Shown: positions 18,026-27,507, numbered from the stretch's first letter. The stretch: DNA of 64,000 bases from Hymenobacter swuensis DY53 (GCF_000576555.1 NZ_CP007145.1:2852001-2916000), one strand, 5' to 3'. Notes: generated by a model from the letters alone, not told the origin. Made by a program: numbers and translations.

Positions 18026-18166
18026 TGGGCGGGAAATTTAAGTGAATGAGGTTTACCGTAGGCTGTACGCGCGGGCGGGCATCGGGGTTAAGTACCCTCG
18101 AAAACCACATGCGGGCTGGCGGCGTAGCTTTGCCCGGCTTTCCACCCGTTTTTCACTTCCTCTTTC

Positions 18167-19492
18167 ATGCATCTGGTCATCATCGGCAACGGCATTACCG
18201 GCGTCACCTGCGCCCTCACGGCCCGGCGGCTGCAGCCCGAGGCACGCATTACGCTGGTGGCCGACGAGAGTCCCCACCACATTTCGCGCCCGGCCCTGAT
18301 GTACGTGTACCTGGGCCACCTGCGCCCCCAGGACATCAAGCCCTACGAAGACTGGTTCTGGCAAGAAAACCGCCTGGAGCTGGTGCACGCCACCGCCACC
18401 ACCTTCGATGCGCCGGCCCGCACCGTCACGCTGAGTACCGGTGCCGTGCTTTCCTACGATAAGCTGCTGCTGGCCACCGGCTCGCGCAGCCGCCCGGGCC
18501 AGTGGCCGGGCCGGGAGCTGGCCGGCGTGCAGGGCTTCGTGACGCTGCCCGACCTGGAGCAAATGACCCGCGACACGCACGGCATCGGGCAGGCAGTAGT
18601 GGTAGGCGGCGGGCTGATTGGCATCGAGCTGGCCGAAATGCTGGCAGCTAAGGGCGTGGCCGTAACCATGCTCATCCGCGACGCGCACTACTGGGGCTCG
18701 GTGCTGCCGCCCGAAGAGGCAGCCCTGGTGCAGCAGCAGTTGGCCGCCCACCACATTGCGGTGCGCTACCACACCGAGCTGGCCGAGCTGCTGCCCGATG
18801 CCGAGGGCCGGGTGCGGGCCGTACGTACCAGCACCGGCGAGGAGCTGCCCGCCCAGTGGGTGGGCCTGGCCATCGGGGTAGAGCCCAACACCGAGCTGGC
18901 CCAGACGGCCGGACTGGAAGTAGCGCGGGGCATCCTGGTGGATGAGCATCTGCAGACAAGCGCCCCCCACGTGTACGCCGCCGGCGACTGTGCCCAGCAC
19001 CGCCAGCCAGCCGCCGGGGAAGTGGCCGTGGAGCAGCTCTGGTACAGCGGCCGCCAGCAGGGCGAAACCGTGGCCTACACTATCTGCGGGCAGCCCCGTT
19101 CCTACCGGCGCGGCGTGTGGTTCAACTCGGCTAAGTTCTTCGACCTAGAATACCAGACCTATGGGCGCGTGCCCGCCCGGCCCGCGCCCGGGGAGCATAG
19201 TTTTTACTGGCAACACCCTAATGGCCAGCACCTGTTGCGCCTGAACTTCCGGACCGATACGTTGGCTGTAACGGGCGTGAATGTGCTGGGCCTGCGCCAC
19301 CGCCACGAGGTCTGGGAACAGTGGCTACGGTCTGGTACTCCCGTACCGCAGGTGTTAGAGCAGTTGGGAGCAGCTAACTTTGACCCGGAATTTTTCCGCC
19401 AGCACGAGGCCGATATCGTACGCACGTTCAATCAGCAGTTTCCGCAGTACCCGGTGACGCTGCGACGCCGTAGAGGGTTATTCGGCCGATAA
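18167..19492 (+). CDS. FAD/NAD(P)-dependent oxidoreductase
   Basis: A 441-residue two-dinucleotide-binding flavoprotein. The FAD site is VIIGNGITGVTCAL at the N-terminus; the NAD(P)H site is VVVGGGLIGIELAEML near residue 145; a second FAD motif VYAAGDCAQH is near 270. The plan is that of ferredoxin/rubredoxin/NirB-type reductases, with a C-terminal extension of about 130 residues in place of a usual reductase dimer domain. It is the first of three same-strand genes with a 75-residue membrane protein and a polyferredoxin, so it probably feeds electrons from NAD(P)H to that membrane partner (inference). Confidence 0.88.
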   Translation: MHLVIIGNGITGVTCALTARRLQPEARITLVADESPHHISRPALMYVYLGHLRPQDIKPYEDWFWQENRLELVHATATTFDAPARTVTLSTGAVLSYDKLLLATGSRSRPGQWPGRELAGVQGFVTLPDLEQMTRDTHGIGQAVVVGGGLIGIELAEMLAAKGVAVTMLIRDAHYWGSVLPPEEAALVQQQLAAHHIAVRYHTELAELLPDAEGRVRAVRTSTGEELPAQWVGLAIGVEPNTELAQTAGLEVARGILVDEHLQTSAPHVYAAGDCAQHRQPAAGEVAVEQLWYSGRQQGETVAYTICGQPRSYRRGVWFNSAKFFDLEYQTYGRVPARPAPGEHSFYWQHPNGQHLLRLNFRTDTLAVTGVNVLGLRHRHEVWEQWLRSGTPVPQVLEQLGAANFDPEFFRQHEADIVRTFNQQFPQYPVTLRRRRGLFGR

Positions 19493-19538
19493 GCACTGTA
19501 CGCGCGGCCTATCTTTCGTTTCCTCTTTCTTTTCCCCG

Positions 19539-19766
19539 ATGGATTTCTCCAAACTGTATCACCCCAACGCCCTCAACAGCTTTCAATTCATTGCCGTGGT
19601 GGGCGCTATCATGAGCGCTGGGGCCCAGCTTATCATCCGGCTGCTGGGCAACGCGCAGCCTGAAGGCTACAACTACCTGTACCTCTGCTGGCTGGCGCTC
19701 TACATCGGCGGCACGCTGCTCAATTACTTCGGCAAGCCCTCCGACGACCATCACCACCATCATTGA
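19539..19766 (+). CDS. 75-residue membrane protein with natural poly-His tail
   Basis: Two membrane helices are visible (about 16-37 and 45-64: FIAVVGAIMSAGAQLIIRLL and YLYLCWLALYIGGTLLNYF). The protein ends DDHHHHH. A -7-like TATCTTTC lies at 19510-19517, 22 bases upstream of the ATG. It lies 46 bases after the FAD oxidoreductase and 222 before the polyferredoxin. The tail could bind metal, but nothing proves it. No family was recognised. Confidence 0.75.
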   Translation: MDFSKLYHPNALNSFQFIAVVGAIMSAGAQLIIRLLGNAQPEGYNYLYLCWLALYIGGTLLNYFGKPSDDHHHHH

Positions 19767-19814
19767 GTTGACGGTTGCGTGTTGCCGGTTTTGAGTTGGG
19801 GGTTGTCAGCCAAA

Positions 19815-19949
19815 CGTCATTTCGAGCCCGCGAGGAACCGAAGGAAGGCGAAGCCAATCCCGCGGGCTGACTTCCGGATAATATGCTACCACCTGGTTCC
19901 ATCATCGGGCCACAGAACGATGTAGAGACGCAACACAACGTCTCTGCCC
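19815..19949. repeat. two small palindromic repeats before polyferredoxin gene
   Basis: The first begins GTCATTTCGAGCCCGCG and has arms AGCCCGCG / CGCGGGCT (19825-19832 / 19861-19868), a diverged member of the GTCATT-ended family. The second is GTAGAGACGC-type: AGAGACG / CGTCTCT (19924-19930 / 19939-19945). The second resembles the repeat inside 63120-63255. Confidence 0.6.
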
Positions 19950-19988
19950 TTTCCTTTTTTTCTTTGCCTTTTGACTTCCCCTACCGTC

Positions 19989-21386
19989 ATGACTACTGCT
20001 CCTGTTTCGCCGGTTTCGGTGCCTGAAAAGCTGCTGCTGGCCGTGGTGGGGCTGGGGCTGCTGCTGCTGCTACCCGTGGCCTTCGATGCTGACGCGGCAC
20101 GGGCCCGGCTGTGCTTTTTCGCGGCGCTGGGGCTGGTGAGTGCGGGTACGCTGGGCTGGAGCTGGTGGAAATTCGGGCGGGAGCCGGCCGGCGTGCGCCA
20201 GAACAACCTGTGGCTGCGCGACAGTACCGGCCGCGGCGCCCTGGCCTGGCTCACGGCCGTGGTGCTCACGGGCTTCTACGTGGTGCTCTACTGGTTCAGC
20301 AACGACGATGGGCAGGGCAATTTCGGCCCGCTCAACCAGCTCATCCACGCCCTTGACCCCGTCAGCCAGGCCCTGCGCCGCCGCCCCGCCGACCAATGGT
20401 TTCTCTACGGCACCTTCTACACCCTGGCCGTGCTGCTGATGGGCGGGCGGGCGCTGTGGAAGTACCGTCATTCGCCCTACCAACGCATCCGCACGGCTTC
20501 GGTCATGTTCTTTCAGCTCGGGTTTGCCTTCCTGCTGCCGGGGCTGCTGCTTGCTTTTCAGCGGCCCGAGTACTATTTCAGCTACTTCTGGCCCCTCAAG
20601 TACGACTACCTGTTTCCGGGCACCGTGAGCTACCTGCTGAAGGATGGCGGCCCGGCCCTGGGCGTATTCATGGTGTTCTGGGGCGCGGTGATGTCGTTCG
20701 TGGCTACGCCGGTGCTTACCTACTTCTTCGGGAAGCGGTGGTACTGCTCCTGGGTGTGCGGCTGCGGCGGCCTGGCCGAAACCGCCGGCGACCCGTACCG
20801 CCACCTATCCGACAAAAGCCGCGCGGCCTGGCGCTGGGAAGTCCGTCTGATTTACCCTATTCTGGGCTTTATTGTGTTTGTCACGGCGCTGCTGTGGCTG
20901 GGAGCGGCGGGCGTGCTACCGGGCTGGTTTACCACCCCGCAGCAGTCGGGCCTGCCCCTGGTGAGTGGGCTGAGTCCGGTGGATGGGCTGAGCAAGGTGT
21001 ACGGATTTTTCATCGGCTCCATTTTCTCCGGCGTGATTGGCGTGGGCTTCTACCCGCTGATGGGCAGCCGGGTGTGGTGCCGCTTCGGGTGCCCCATGGC
21101 CGCTTATCTGGGGCTGCTCCAGAAGCATTTTTCCCGCTTCCGTATCAGCACCAACGGGGGCCAGTGCATCTCGTGCGGCAACTGCTCCAACGTATGCGAA
21201 ATGGGCATCGACGTGAAGCAGTACGCCCAGCGCGGCGAGCCGATTGTGCGGGCCTCCTGCGTGGGCTGCGGCCTGTGCAGCACGGCCTGCCCCCGTGGCG
21301 TGCTCAACCTCGAAAACGGCCCGCGTGCAGGCCGCTACCAGGCATCCCAGCTCATTTCCGCCGATTCACTGCGGATTTTGGGGTAG
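19989..21386 (+). CDS. membrane polyferredoxin (NapH/CcoG-like 4Fe-4S protein)
   Basis: This 465-residue protein has about seven membrane helices. Two cytosolic-type motifs lie between helices: WYCSWVCGCGG and VWCRFGCPMAAYLGLL, the paired Cys clusters typical of NapH-like proteins. The C-terminus has two 4Fe-4S motifs, CISCGNCSNVC with a distal Cys pattern and CVGCGLCSTACP. Such proteins move electrons between the quinone pool or NAD(P)H reductases and periplasmic or cytosolic acceptors. ATG 19989 is chosen over TTG 19971. Paired with the upstream FAD oxidoreductase it may form an unassigned electron-transfer chain. Terminal acceptor is unknown. Confidence 0.88.
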   Translation: MTTAPVSPVSVPEKLLLAVVGLGLLLLLPVAFDADAARARLCFFAALGLVSAGTLGWSWWKFGREPAGVRQNNLWLRDSTGRGALAWLTAVVLTGFYVVLYWFSNDDGQGNFGPLNQLIHALDPVSQALRRRPADQWFLYGTFYTLAVLLMGGRALWKYRHSPYQRIRTASVMFFQLGFAFLLPGLLLAFQRPEYYFSYFWPLKYDYLFPGTVSYLLKDGGPALGVFMVFWGAVMSFVATPVLTYFFGKRWYCSWVCGCGGLAETAGDPYRHLSDKSRAAWRWEVRLIYPILGFIVFVTALLWLGAAGVLPGWFTTPQQSGLPLVSGLSPVDGLSKVYGFFIGSIFSGVIGVGFYPLMGSRVWCRFGCPMAAYLGLLQKHFSRFRISTNGGQCISCGNCSNVCEMGIDVKQYAQRGEPIVRASCVGCGLCSTACPRGVLNLENGPRAGRYQASQLISADSLRILG

Positions 21387-21413
21387 TAGCAAGGCTTGCT
21401 TTTCTTTACCGGC

Positions 21414-22454
21414 ATGCCCTATCCTACACTTCTATTTTCTGCTGTCCTGCTGTTGGTGGCCGGCTGTTCTGTCCGCACCCCAAGCAGCACCTTCGACGGT
21501 ATGTACAGCACAACTACAGGGCAACGGGTTATACCGGGTACTGGCGCTAACACCTACCGGGGCTATCCTGACGACCGGGTTCTGCAATTCAACTTCCGGA
21601 CTGCTACCTGCTCTTTTGGTCAGATAAAGCCTCCCCGTAAAGCAGCTCAAGAAGCCAAGCAGGTTTTTGCGCCGGGCATCGTACGGGTTAACGACACGCT
21701 GGGAATAGATGAGGCAGAAATTCCCAACCGGGAATGGCTTCAGTACCTGCTGCACCAGGAGCAGGCTGGCGCAACAACGGCCCCATTGTTACCTCTCTCC
21801 TCGGCCTTGCCCAGTCCCGATTATTTTTCTGATCCGTTTTACCGTTACTATCCAGTGGTTGGCATCAGCTACGAGCAGGCGGTTGCCTTCTGCCGCTGGC
21901 GTAGTCAGGTAGTCACCTCCAGCTTTAATCAGAATAACGCAAAACCTGCTGATACGCTGTCGGCAGACTACGTACGCTTCACGTTTCGGCTGCCCACGGA
22001 GGCGGAATGGGAACTGGCGGCACTCGTTGAGCGAGGACTACCCTACGGCACTACGTGCACAGAACTTCCCATCGTCGTTAACCCCAGCGCAGCCGCCTAC
22101 CTGAAAAAAAGGTCAGGCAGCCCTACCGACGCTGCACAAATCACGGCCGATATCAAGCAGTACAACCAACATAAACCTCTGCGCTCCTGGATTAATTACC
22201 GGCAACCGGAACCCCATTTTCTAAAGCTGCTGGCGCCGGGTTACGTGTACCAAGGACCACCCAACGACCACGGCCTGTATCAATTACTCGGCAACGCCGC
22301 CGAAATGGTGCAGGAACGGGGCATAACCAAGGGCGGCAGCTACCTCGAACCGCTGGAGGCCTGCACTATCAAAGCGCGGGGAACTTACAGCGGTCCGGCC
22401 CCGCAAATCGGGTTCCGGTGCGTGTGCGAGGTGTCCTACCCGAACCGCAAATAG
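21414..22454 (+). CDS. SUMF1/FGE-like lipoprotein
   Basis: From ATG 21414 there are 346 residues. The signal ends VAGCS (lipobox). The body has the formylglycine-generating-enzyme fold seen in GldJ/GldK: VVGISYEQAVAFCRWRS, then RLPTEAEWELAA, NAAEMVQERGITKGGSYLEP and a final GFRCVCEV. The two active-site cysteines of true FGE are not evident, so a structural role (as in gliding-motility lipoproteins) is more likely than sulfatase activation. It starts 27 bases after the polyferredoxin stop, perhaps co-transcribed. It ends 4 bases from the opposing hydrolase. Confidence 0.85.
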   Translation: MPYPTLLFSAVLLLVAGCSVRTPSSTFDGMYSTTTGQRVIPGTGANTYRGYPDDRVLQFNFRTATCSFGQIKPPRKAAQEAKQVFAPGIVRVNDTLGIDEAEIPNREWLQYLLHQEQAGATTAPLLPLSSALPSPDYFSDPFYRYYPVVGISYEQAVAFCRWRSQVVTSSFNQNNAKPADTLSADYVRFTFRLPTEAEWELAALVERGLPYGTTCTELPIVVNPSAAAYLKKRSGSPTDAAQITADIKQYNQHKPLRSWINYRQPEPHFLKLLAPGYVYQGPPNDHGLYQLLGNAAEMVQERGITKGGSYLEPLEACTIKARGTYSGPAPQIGFRCVCEVSYPNRK

Positions 22455-22458
22455 TCCG

Positions 22459-23454
22459 TTACTGCAGAAACCCCAGCAGCGCGGCCTGAAACGCAGCCGG
22501 GGCTTCGAGGTGCGGGATGTGGCCGAGGCCTTTCAGCGGTACCAGCTTCGCCCCCTTGATTTGGGCGGTGGTGCGCTGACCCAGGGCCGGATACTGGCCC
22601 ATACGCGCCAGTACAGCCGCATCCTTGATCAGGCCTTTGCCCACCACCGTGCGGTCGTCCTGGCCGATGATGAGCAGCGTAGGCACCGTCAGGCGGCTGA
22701 ACTCATAGCAGACGGGCTGCTGATAAATCATGTCGAAGGTGAGGGCGTTGGCGCGGGCTACCTGCGGGAAATCGGGGTGGCGGGTCTGGGCGGCCAGGGG
22801 CAGCAGCCACTGGTCGTGGCCGGCGGGGTAGCCGTGGGGGTAGTAGGTGGCGTGGTACTTCCGGATGCTGACCTCAGTGCTTTTCAGCTCGCCGGCCTCG
22901 GCCTGATCCACTGACTGAAACGGCACGCCCACGCGGTAGTCTTCCAGACCGATGGGGTTTTCGAGTACCAACTGCGCCGTTTGCTGCGGGTAAAGCAACG
23001 CGAAACGGGTAGCCAGCATCCCGCCCATGCTGTGGCCCACCACCACGGCCTGCCGCACGCCCAGCGTATCGAGCAGGCGGTGCGTATTGCGGGCCAGCTG
23101 GTGAAACGAGTAATGGATATTCGGCTTATCCGACTTCCCGAAGCCCACCTGATCGGGCACTATCACCCGAAAGCCTTTTGCCGATAGGGCCTTAATGGTT
23201 TCGCGCCAGTAAGCTCCGAAGAAATTCTTGCCGTGCAGCAGCACTACGGTTCGGCCGTTGCCTTTGCTGCTGCCTGGGACGTCCATGTAGGCCATGCGCA
23301 CGGCCTGGCCTTCCAGTTTCAGCGGCAGGTACTGCACCGGACATGGGTAGTCTAGGCCCTCAAGGGTGGCGTTGAGGGCGGGGGTTGTTTGGGCTGAAAC
23401 CCGGGCGCCGGTCAGCAGCAACAGACCCAATACACAGGCAAGAAGACGAAGCAT
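22459..23454 (-). CDS. secreted alpha/beta hydrolase
   Basis: From ATG 23454 the protein has 331 residues with a cleavable signal (LLACVLGLLLLTGARVSAQ). The alpha/beta-hydrolase signs are LLHGKNFFGAYW (oxyanion strand), DQVGFGKSDKP, nucleophile elbow GHSMGG, acid in IIGQDDRTV and His in GLGHIPHLEAP. The family includes esterases, haloperoxidase-like and C-C hydrolases; substrate not predictable. It should act in the periplasm. A 12-residue longer start at 23490 is possible but spoils the signal peptide. Confidence 0.9.
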   Translation of the reverse strand: MLRLLACVLGLLLLTGARVSAQTTPALNATLEGLDYPCPVQYLPLKLEGQAVRMAYMDVPGSSKGNGRTVVLLHGKNFFGAYWRETIKALSAKGFRVIVPDQVGFGKSDKPNIHYSFHQLARNTHRLLDTLGVRQAVVVGHSMGGMLATRFALLYPQQTAQLVLENPIGLEDYRVGVPFQSVDQAEAGELKSTEVSIRKYHATYYPHGYPAGHDQWLLPLAAQTRHPDFPQVARANALTFDMIYQQPVCYEFSRLTVPTLLIIGQDDRTVVGKGLIKDAAVLARMGQYPALGQRTTAQIKGAKLVPLKGLGHIPHLEAPAAFQAALLGFLQ

Positions 23455-23522
23455 ACAAGAGGAGGACAACCAGATAGATGCCCTGTTCAACTGCCCGTCC
23501 CGGCTTTAGGTTGCGGCCCGGG

Positions 23523-24092
23523 CTACGCGCCCGTTGCGCCACGCGGCTTCAGGCGCAGTTCCAGCACCCGGGTATCCTCGTTACTCCAGATGAAGTTGCG
23601 CACATCTTCCACCCGATACACCACTAGCCCATCGGGCGCGCCGTACTCGGTGTAGCACTCCATCAGCACCTGCTCCTGGGTAAGTTGGCGGATATAGCCG
23701 TAGTAGTCCATGCCCAGGTGGGTGTACACGTTCACGAGTTGGCCCAGCTGGTGGGCCCGCTCCAGCAGAAGGGGCACCGTTACGTACTCCTGCTCCATAA
23801 ACTGCGGCGACTTGAGGCCGGCGTACACTTTGTCCAGGTTATCGGCCTTGAACTCGACGTGGCGGATGTACTGGTCGTCGAAATCGACCTGAAACACCTC
23901 CAGCATATTGAACGACTGAATGGCCGTGGGCATTCCGTCGCGGTTGATGATGCGCAGCACCACCACTTCATCGGAGAAGCTCACCACGTAGCCCACCGAA
24001 AAACGACTGGGGTCACTTTGGCTGGTGCGCACGCCCAGGAGCCGCTTTTCCCGGCGGGCCCGCTCAAATATTTCCTGAAATATGCTCGACAT
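23523..24092 (-). CDS. conserved-looking hypothetical protein
   Basis: This 189-residue soluble protein has a strand-rich N-terminal half (VGYVVSFSDEVVVLRIINRD, IQSFNMLEVFQVDFDDQYI) and a second half beginning YVTVPLLLERAHQLGQLVNVY with a strand pair LVVYRVEDVRNFIW. The two halves look alike in layout, each a small beta-barrel, perhaps an RNA- or nucleotide-binding fold of the Sm or SH3 kind. That is a weak inference. The gene sits 29 bases after the GAF gene on the same strand, so they may be co-transcribed. Confidence 0.7.
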   Translation of the reverse strand: MSSIFQEIFERARREKRLLGVRTSQSDPSRFSVGYVVSFSDEVVVLRIINRDGMPTAIQSFNMLEVFQVDFDDQYIRHVEFKADNLDKVYAGLKSPQFMEQEYVTVPLLLERAHQLGQLVNVYTHLGMDYYGYIRQLTQEQVLMECYTEYGAPDGLVVYRVEDVRNFIWSNEDTRVLELRLKPRGATGA

Positions 24093-24121
24093 TGGGGAAA
24101 GGGAGAGGAAAGCCGGAGACG

Positions 24122-24841
24122 TTAATTGCTCAGCGGCGCAGTGAATTCGACCAGATGGTGCTCCAGCACGCGGCGCAGGCCCAGCAGGCGGTGTTGCGTA
24201 GAAGCCTGTTCTCCGGTGTTACCCGACATGGTGCCCAAACGGCTGGTCAGGTAGCGCGCCAGGGCCGCTTCATCGTGCAGCAGCTCCTGCAGCTCCCGCT
24301 GCACCGTTTCCCAGTCGGCGGGGCGGCCTTGGGCAAGGTAGTGCTGGCGCAGCTCAATGGTCAGACTGGTGAGACTTGCCAGCACCATGAGCAGTTCCCG
24401 CTCCCCGGCCGACATAGTGCGGGGTACCCGGCCCATCACGCAAAAAGAGCCGATATGATTGCCGTCGGGCATGCGCAGGGCCGCTCCGGCGTAAAACTGC
24501 AGCCCGGCCGCCTTTGCCACGTACGGATTGATCAGGCCGCAACCTTCGTCGGCCAGGTTCTCGTACGCCAGCACTTCCTGCTGCAGAATAGCGGCCGAAC
24601 ACAGGCTGTCGGGCCGGGCCACGCGCTCTAGGCCCGGCAGCCCGGTACCCGCCTTGAAGAACACTTCCTGCTCATCAACCAGCGAAATCAGGGAGACGGG
24701 CACATTGAAAAGCTGCGCCGCCAGAGCCACGTACGCGTCAAAAATAAGCTCTGGCGTCGTGTTCAGGATATTGTACTGATGCAGACTGCGCAGGCGGGCC
24801 GCGTCGTCGGCTGGAATCAGGGAAGCAGGCAAATCATGCAT
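24122..24841 (-). CDS. stand-alone GAF-domain sensor
   Basis: From ATG 24841 there are 239 residues. A GAF domain spans about 20-170: DDAARLRSLHQYNILNTTPE, PVSLISLVDEQEVFFKAGTG, then RPDSLCSAAILQQEVL and a closing LRMPDGNHIGSFCVMG. These are the sequences that normally precede a histidine kinase or diguanylate cyclase, but here only a helical tail follows, so it is a receiver without its own output. Ligand unknown. The reading frame extends to 25018 but the added 59 residues are atypical. Confidence 0.87.
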   Translation of the reverse strand: MHDLPASLIPADDAARLRSLHQYNILNTTPELIFDAYVALAAQLFNVPVSLISLVDEQEVFFKAGTGLPGLERVARPDSLCSAAILQQEVLAYENLADEGCGLINPYVAKAAGLQFYAGAALRMPDGNHIGSFCVMGRVPRTMSAGERELLMVLASLTSLTIELRQHYLAQGRPADWETVQRELQELLHDEAALARYLTSRLGTMSGNTGEQASTQHRLLGLRRVLEHHLVEFTAPLSN

Positions 24842-25097
24842 AGGGCCGAGGTGCAGGTAGTTGCTAAAACTAGCAGCCCGGCTTAACGAAGGCCACTGAA
24901 CAAGCGAAATTACGCATTTATCATCCCCGGCACTAGCATCTGGGCCAGTTGGGCAGGAATAACATGCGCGGCCGCTGCTTCCCTTCCACAATGCAATCCG
25001 GGCCGGGTTGGTATTCATCGGCGCGCGGGGGCTTTATGGCGACGTAGTGCCAGTTTAGCCCGGCGGGTGTGCATCTTTGCAGCCTGAACCGCTCCTC

Positions 25098-25811
25098 ATG
25101 TCTGACTCGTCCTCACCCCTACCCGTTATCGACGTTATTATTCCGGCTTACAATGAGGAACTATCCATTGCCCGGGTGCTGGCCGAAATTCCGGCCGGAC
25201 TGGTGCGGGAGGTGATTGTGGTGGATAACAACTCCCGCGACCGGACCGGCGAGGTGGCCCGGGCGGCTGGGGCCATGGTGCTGCACGAACCGCGCCCCGG
25301 CTACGGCCACGCCTGCCTGGCCGGCATGGCCCGCTGCTACGGCCGCCCGTCCACCGAGCAGCCTGACATCATCGTGTTTCTGGATGGCGACTACTCCGAT
25401 TATCCCGAGGATATGACGGCGCTGGTGGCTCCGCTGCTGCGCCAGGAAGCCGATATGGTGATTGGCTCCCGGGCGCTGGGCCAGCGCGAAGCCGGCTCCA
25501 TGCTCCCCCAGCAGCTGTTCGGCAACTGGCTGGCCACTACCCTGCTCCGCTGGCTCTACGGGGCGCACTTTACCGACCTGGGGCCGTTCCGGGCAATCCG
25601 GCGGGAGGCGTTGCACCGTATCGGGATGCAGGATACCACGTATGGCTGGACGGTGGAAATGCAGCTGAAGGCGGCCAAGCTGGGGTTGCGCTCCGTGGAA
25701 GTACCTGTGCGCTACCGGCGGCGCATCGGGGTCAGCAAGGTTTCGGGCACCGTGAAAGGGACACTAGGGGCCGGCTACAAGATTCTCTGGACTATTTTCC
25801 GGTATCTGTAG
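25098..25811 (+). CDS. glycosyltransferase family 2, DPM1-like
   Basis: From ATG 25098 the protein has 237 residues. It begins PVIDVIIPAYNEELSIARVL and has VREVIVVDNNSRDRTGEVAR, IIVFLDGDYSDYPED (the DxD motif) and FRAIRREALHRIGM. These match polyprenyl-phosphate mannosyl/glucosyl synthases that load a sugar onto a lipid carrier. No membrane helix is present. It lies ahead of a processive-type GT2 and a GT87-like mannosyltransferase, which would use such a lipid-linked sugar. TTG 25077 is a less likely start. Confidence 0.9.
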   Translation: MSDSSSPLPVIDVIIPAYNEELSIARVLAEIPAGLVREVIVVDNNSRDRTGEVARAAGAMVLHEPRPGYGHACLAGMARCYGRPSTEQPDIIVFLDGDYSDYPEDMTALVAPLLRQEADMVIGSRALGQREAGSMLPQQLFGNWLATTLLRWLYGAHFTDLGPFRAIRREALHRIGMQDTTYGWTVEMQLKAAKLGLRSVEVPVRYRRRIGVSKVSGTVKGTLGAGYKILWTIFRYL

Positions 25812-25988
25812 TGCGTTGCCGCTTGTCGATTTCAGGTTATCAGTACCTATTTTCCTGTGGCACAACTACCTCTCGATTCGCAACAAGCCTACCCCAGAAT
25901 AATAACGGATAGCTATTCTTTATAGTAGCTGCCGCCGTCAGCATCCCATCCAAGGCCCTACGTTTCCCCAATTCCAATACCCCGTTTA

Positions 25989-27479
25989 ATGCTCGTTTTG
26001 CAAGTTGTGTTGGTGACGCTGTACGGCCTGTGCCTGCTGCTGCTGCTGGGCTTCAGCCTCACGCAGTGGCAGCTGACCCGGCTGGCCCGCCGCGCCTACG
26101 CCGCACCAGCCGGCCCGGAGCCGGTGCCGCCCCTTGAGTGGCCCCGCCTGACGGTGCAGCTGCCCCTCTACAACGAGCAGTACGTAGTGGAACGCCTGAT
26201 TGACACCTGCGCTGCCCTCGACTACCCCGCCCACCGCCTGCACCTGCAGATTCTCGACGATTCTACCGATGAAACCGTGACGCTGGCTGCGGCCCGCGTG
26301 GCGCACTACCGGGCCCGGGGGCTGCGCATCGACCATGTGCGGCGGCCGGTACGCACTGGTTTCAAGGCTGGCGCCCTGGCCCACGGCCTCACCCTCACGG
26401 ATGGCGAGCTGATTGCCATTTTCGACGCTGACTTTGTGCCAGAGCCGGATTTTCTGCGCCGGGTAGTGCCGCATTTTTTCCTGGATACGCCGCATGGCCC
26501 ACAAACCGGGGTGGTACAGACTCGCTGGGGCCATCTTAATGAGGAATTCTCCCTCCTGACCACGCTGCAGGCCTTCGGGCTGAACGCGCACTTCTACGTA
26601 GAGCAGGTGGGCCGGCAGCGGGGGGGGCATTTTATCAACTTTAATGGCACCGGCGGCATCTGGCGGCGCACCTGCATTGAGGACGCCGGTGGCTGGAGTG
26701 CCGACACCCTTACCGAGGACCTCGACCTGAGCTACCGGGCCCAACTGCGGGACTGGCAGTTCCGCTACCTGCCTCAGGTGGCCGCCCCCGCTGAGCTGCC
26801 CGCCACCATGGACGCTCTCAAGTCGCAGCAGTTCCGCTGGACCAAAGGTGCGGCCGAAACGGCCCGCAAGCACCTGGGCCAAGTGTGGCGCGCGGGGCAG
26901 CCGCTGAGTACGCGCCTGCACGCCACGTTTCATTTGCTCAACAGCTCGGTTTTCGTGGCCATTCTGCTGATGGCGGTACTGAGCGTACCGCTGGTATTTG
27001 TGCGGGCTTTGGGGGCGCAGGAGCTGCGGCCGGCGTTTTTCCTGGCGGCGTTTTTTCTATTGGCCCTGGTGCCGCTTACCTTCTATTTCCACACCGCCTG
27101 GCAGCAGGCAGCGCGCCACCGCCGGGCCCCGAGACCCGGCTTTCTGGGGCAACTGCTGCTGTTTCTGGCCTTTTCGATGGGCCTGAGCCTGCACAACTCC
27201 CGGGCAGTGGTCATGGGCCTGCTGGGCCAGAAAACTGCCTTTATCCGGACCCCCAAACTGGGCCTGATCCGACGGCAGGGGGCGTGGCGGGGCCGGCAGT
27301 ACCGCACCAGCCGCCTCCTGAGCGGGCTTACCTGGCTGGAGGGCCTGCTGACGGCCTACTTCCTGTTTGGTATCGGGGCGGGGCTATACCTGCACGAATA
27401 CGGGCTGCTGCCCACGCATCTGCTGCTGGCCACGGGCTACGGGCTGGTCTTTTACTATTCTCTTCGGCACGCGGCATAG
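25989..27479 (+). CDS. processive GT2, cellulose-synthase/CslA-like
   Basis: This 496-residue membrane enzyme has one N-terminal helix, a GT2 catalytic domain and four C-terminal helices. Catalytic signs are LPLYNEQYVVERLI, LDDSTDET, FDADFVPEPDFL (DxD), TEDLDLSYR (TED) and QQFRWTKG (QxxRW), the full set of a family such as glucomannan/cellulose synthases. It probably builds or starts a beta-linked glycan while passing it through the membrane, or acts on a lipid. The 178 bases before it are AT-richer and hold no recognised site. Confidence 0.92.
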   Translation: MLVLQVVLVTLYGLCLLLLLGFSLTQWQLTRLARRAYAAPAGPEPVPPLEWPRLTVQLPLYNEQYVVERLIDTCAALDYPAHRLHLQILDDSTDETVTLAAARVAHYRARGLRIDHVRRPVRTGFKAGALAHGLTLTDGELIAIFDADFVPEPDFLRRVVPHFFLDTPHGPQTGVVQTRWGHLNEEFSLLTTLQAFGLNAHFYVEQVGRQRGGHFINFNGTGGIWRRTCIEDAGGWSADTLTEDLDLSYRAQLRDWQFRYLPQVAAPAELPATMDALKSQQFRWTKGAAETARKHLGQVWRAGQPLSTRLHATFHLLNSSVFVAILLMAVLSVPLVFVRALGAQELRPAFFLAAFFLLALVPLTFYFHTAWQQAARHRRAPRPGFLGQLLLFLAFSMGLSLHNSRAVVMGLLGQKTAFIRTPKLGLIRRQGAWRGRQYRTSRLLSGLTWLEGLLTAYFLFGIGAGLYLHEYGLLPTHLLLATGYGLVFYYSLRHAA

Positions 27480-27507
27480 CGGTTTGTTTCCTCCTGTTTC
27501 CAGCTCC

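Noticed and set aside
19539..19766. Cloning artefact suggested by the HHHHH tail
   Set aside because: The gene has its own upstream region, two membrane helices and native surrounding sequence; codons for His are mixed (CAT and CAC).
27367..27507. Longer start of the GT87-like gene
   Set aside because: The extra codons lie inside the preceding GT2 gene and translate as a Cys/Pro-rich shadow; GTG 27508 begins the first helix.
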